Below are positions 62,427-64,000 of a stretch of 64,000 bases of DNA, one piece after another. Position 1 is the stretch's first letter. Every line of letters starts with the position of its first letter. Position numbers and translations under genes: made by a program. Origin of the DNA: Salinimicrobium marinum (lineage in GTDB: Bacteria > Bacteroidota > Bacteroidia > Flavobacteriales > Flavobacteriaceae); NCBI RefSeq assembly GCF_014651535.1, contig NZ_BMXB01000001.1, positions 124,001 through 188,000 of the forward strand. Reading direction: 5' to 3'. The notes below the pieces were generated by a model. That model made no database searches. It was given only the letters and a program-made list of their open reading frames with translations, and was not told the origin of the DNA.

Positions 62427-63479
62427 TTAACTAATCTTTTTAAGGGTTTCCACATCAAGGATCTTGATATTTCGACCTTCTATCTCTATTATGCCTTCTT
62501 TCTTAAAATCTGATAGAGTTCTAATAAGAGTTTCAGAAGCCATACCTGCTACACTGGCAAGGTCACTGCGCGAGATCCGGATGCTTTGTGTGGGGAACCT
62601 TCTTATCTTCTGAGAAAATAAAAGGATAGTCCTGGCAGTTTTTTTACGCACAGAACCATAAGCCATTTCCAGAAGCTGCTCCTTAATTCCTGATATGTTT
62701 TCTCCCATTACATCAATAAGATCAAAGGTGATCTTGCTGTTTTTGGAAAGAATGTCCTTAAGTTCTTCCTTTGAAACTGCATAAAGCCGGGTATCTTCCA
62801 TAGCTGTAGCATATTCCTTGTAAGCCGTGGTTTTTTGAAAGGATAAATTTCCGAAGAAATCTCCTTCCTTATATAAGGAGGTAATAAGCTCCTTCCCGTA
62901 CTGGTCCATCTGGTGGCTTTTTACCACTCCCTTATCCACAAAAAAGAAATGATTGCTTTGTTTTCCCTCTTCGTAAATGGTCTCTCCAGATTTATAATTC
63001 TGTTCTTCATACCCTTTTACAAATTCCCGCAGATCATTTAACGATGCAATTTGCTGCTCCTCTTCTTCCGGGGCAGAGGTTTCTTCTTTCTCTCTTAATT
63101 TTTTGAGAATTGAAACTTTTGCCATGCGGCTTTCAATAGCGCTTATCAATTCTTCTTCCTCAAAAGGTTTGGTGAGATAATCATCTGCACCAAGATCCAT
63201 TCCTTTACGAATGTCTTTATGTTCTGTCTTGGCAGATAAAAATATAAAGGGGATATGCTGGGTGGCAGGATCTTCGGCTAAAGTTTGCAAAACTCCGTAT
63301 CCATCCATTTCGGGCATCATAATGTCACAAACCACAATATCGGGTAATTCTTTTTTTGCCAGGGCAGCACCAGATTTTCCGTTGGCTGCAGTAATGACTT
63401 CATAATCTGAAAGTTCTAAAAGTTCTGCAGTGTTTTCCCGTACAACGGTATCGTCTTCTATAAATAATATTTTTTTCAT
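62427..63479 (-). CDS. Response regulator fused to a Crp/Fnr DNA-binding protein
   Basis: A 350-residue two-part protein. Residues 1-125 are a receiver domain with ILFIEDDTVVREN, phospho-acceptor Asp in VVCDIMMPEMDGYG and Lys in LTKPFEEEEL. A short linker leads to a cyclic-nucleotide-binding fold (about 155-270) and a Crp-type helix-turn-helix (ISRSDLASVAGMASETLIRTLSDFKKEG). The recognition helix Ser-Glu-Thr-Leu-x-Arg fits the TGA half-sites of the window. It has no Fnr-type cysteine set. The neighbouring kinase likely phosphorylates it. Confidence 0.9.
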   Translation of the reverse strand: MKKILFIEDDTVVRENTAELLELSDYEVITAANGKSGAALAKKELPDIVVCDIMMPEMDGYGVLQTLAEDPATQHIPFIFLSAKTEHKDIRKGMDLGADDYLTKPFEEEELISAIESRMAKVSILKKLREKEETSAPEEEEQQIASLNDLREFVKGYEEQNYKSGETIYEEGKQSNHFFFVDKGVVKSHQMDQYGKELITSLYKEGDFFGNLSFQKTTAYKEYATAMEDTRLYAVSKEELKDILSKNSKITFDLIDVMGENISGIKEQLLEMAYGSVRKKTARTILLFSQKIRRFPTQSIRISRSDLASVAGMASETLIRTLSDFKKEGIIEIEGRNIKILDVETLKKIS

Positions 63480-63547
63480 TTTACTGAATTTAATGAGCCG
63501 GTGGTGCGACTTAACTTATTTGAGGATTAAAAATGTATTTGCGTCTG

Positions 63548-64000
63548 TTATTCTTTTATTAATGGCAATTCTACAGAAAATGTTGTGCCCACATTTTCTT
63601 TACTCGTAAAGTGAATAGAACCTCCAAGATTTTCAAGATGTACTTTTGCAATATTAAGACCAATTCCTGTTCCCTGGTTTAATAACGCATTTTCTGCTCT
63701 AAAATAACGTTCAAAGATATGTTTTTGATCCTTTTCGGGAATACCCATTCCCTGATCTGTTATTTCAAAAAAGATCTTTTTGTCATTTATCTTAATATCA
63801 AATTTGATGAGGGTGTTTTCCGGAGAATATTTGATGGCATTTCCAAGTAAATTGGAAAGGACCAGTTCCAGGATCTTTTCATCCTGAAGAAGTGTAATGT
63901 TTTCGATATTTTGAGGATATTCAATATCCTGTCCACTTTTTAGAGTAACATTGGCGTTATAGACCACTTCATTTACCAGCTTACTAAGGTTAAACGAGGT
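63548..64000 (-). CDS. Sensor histidine kinase, C-terminal part (5' end outside)
   Basis: The C-terminal part of a histidine kinase, running out of the window. Visible are the ATP-binding motifs: N box LVLSNLLGNAIKYSP, G1 DQGMGIPEKD, F box KHIFERYFRAEN and G2 GTGIGLNIAKVHLENLGG. The sensor and His-containing dimerisation parts lie beyond. The frame is open to the edge (about 151 codons). It is 68 bases upstream of the receiver-Crp regulator on the same strand, so they form a two-component pair. Confidence 0.88.
   Translation of the reverse strand, partial: TSFNLSKLVNEVVYNANVTLKSGQDIEYPQNIENITLLQDEKILELVLSNLLGNAIKYSPENTLIKFDIKINDKKIFFEITDQGMGIPEKDQKHIFERYFRAENALLNQGTGIGLNIAKVHLENLGGSIHFTSKENVGTTFSVELPLIKE

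Noticed and set aside
1-64000. CRISPR arrays, prophage or integron
   Set aside because: No evenly spaced direct repeats, integrase, phage structural gene or attC-like site was seen; the only mobile traces are the IS debris and the MITE-like repeat.

Overview
The window reads as the chromosome of a marine-type Flavobacteriaceae bacterium (Bacteroidota; Gramella/Salegentibacter/Zunongwangia-like by gene content, genus not proven). Reasons: promoters of the Bacteroidota form TTTG-N19-TAnnTTTG with hardly any Shine-Dalgarno sequences, a fused CcoNO cytochrome cbb3 subunit, a single-haem CcoP, SusD/TonB-style secreted proteins, lipocalin-like lipoproteins, a DUF2723 giant membrane protein and the ribosomal order rplM-rpsI-rpsB-tsf with pyrH-frr nearby. 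No phage, plasmid or CRISPR signal was seen; the only mobile traces are ISL3-type transposase debris and a small terminal-inverted-repeat element.

Layout. 0-9.6 kb: translation and nucleotide housekeeping on the minus strand (RND exporter, frr, pyrH, tsf, rpsB, rpsI, rplM) with two plus-strand lipoproteins and an AI-2E family permease. 9.7-21.1 kb: polA, a sugar-type MFS transporter with a glycosylasparaginase, a metallophosphoesterase, a thioredoxin-fold protein without its cysteines, a polysaccharide deacetylase and a large DUF2723 protein. 21.4-22.2 kb: tRNA-Gln, IS debris and a MITE-like repeat. 22.2-26.3 kb: a radical-SAM/DUF4130 DNA-repair-like pair and hemN. 26.5-35.4 kb: truncated haemoglobin, Crp/Fnr regulators, thioredoxin, a CoA-transferase/YceI/porin operon, a third YceI and a VOC dioxygenase. 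35.8-49 kb: the complete cbb3 oxidase system (ccoS-ccoNO-ccoQ-ccoP-ccoG-fixH-TauE-like and the copper pump ccoI) divergent from a nitrite-reduction operon (nirK-nirV-sco). 49-56.6 kb: hypothetical membrane and secreted proteins, a serine hydrolase, a Kelch protein and an EamA exporter. 56.7-64 kb: a haem-copper-oxidase-like orphan, quinol nitric oxide reductase norB, the di-iron repair protein ric, a universal stress protein and a two-component system whose response regulator is fused to a Crp-type DNA-binding protein.

How it works together: nirK makes NO from nitrite, norB removes it, Ric repairs NO-damaged iron centres, truncated haemoglobin binds NO/O2, cbb3 oxidase respires at low oxygen, ccoI/sco/ccoG/nirV supply copper and maturation, and hemN makes haem without oxygen. 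The main new observation is a shared regulatory architecture: eight promoters in this set carry a Crp/Fnr-type palindrome TGA-N6-TCA whose centre lies exactly 36.5 bases before the last G of a TAnnTTTG -7 element, replacing the -33 element. A ninth promoter (before a YceI gene) fits within one base. The boxes fall into an ATCA class (hemN, cco, ccoI, usp) and a GTCA class (nirK, haemoglobin operon, ric, the YceI genes), suggesting separate oxygen and nitrogen-oxide regulons. This places the YceI/porin/CoA-transferase genes and a 97-residue membrane protein in the nitrogen-oxide group. A second highlight is the orphan beside norB, which looks like a haem-copper oxidase subunit I that has lost its CuB pair and its high-spin haem ligand.
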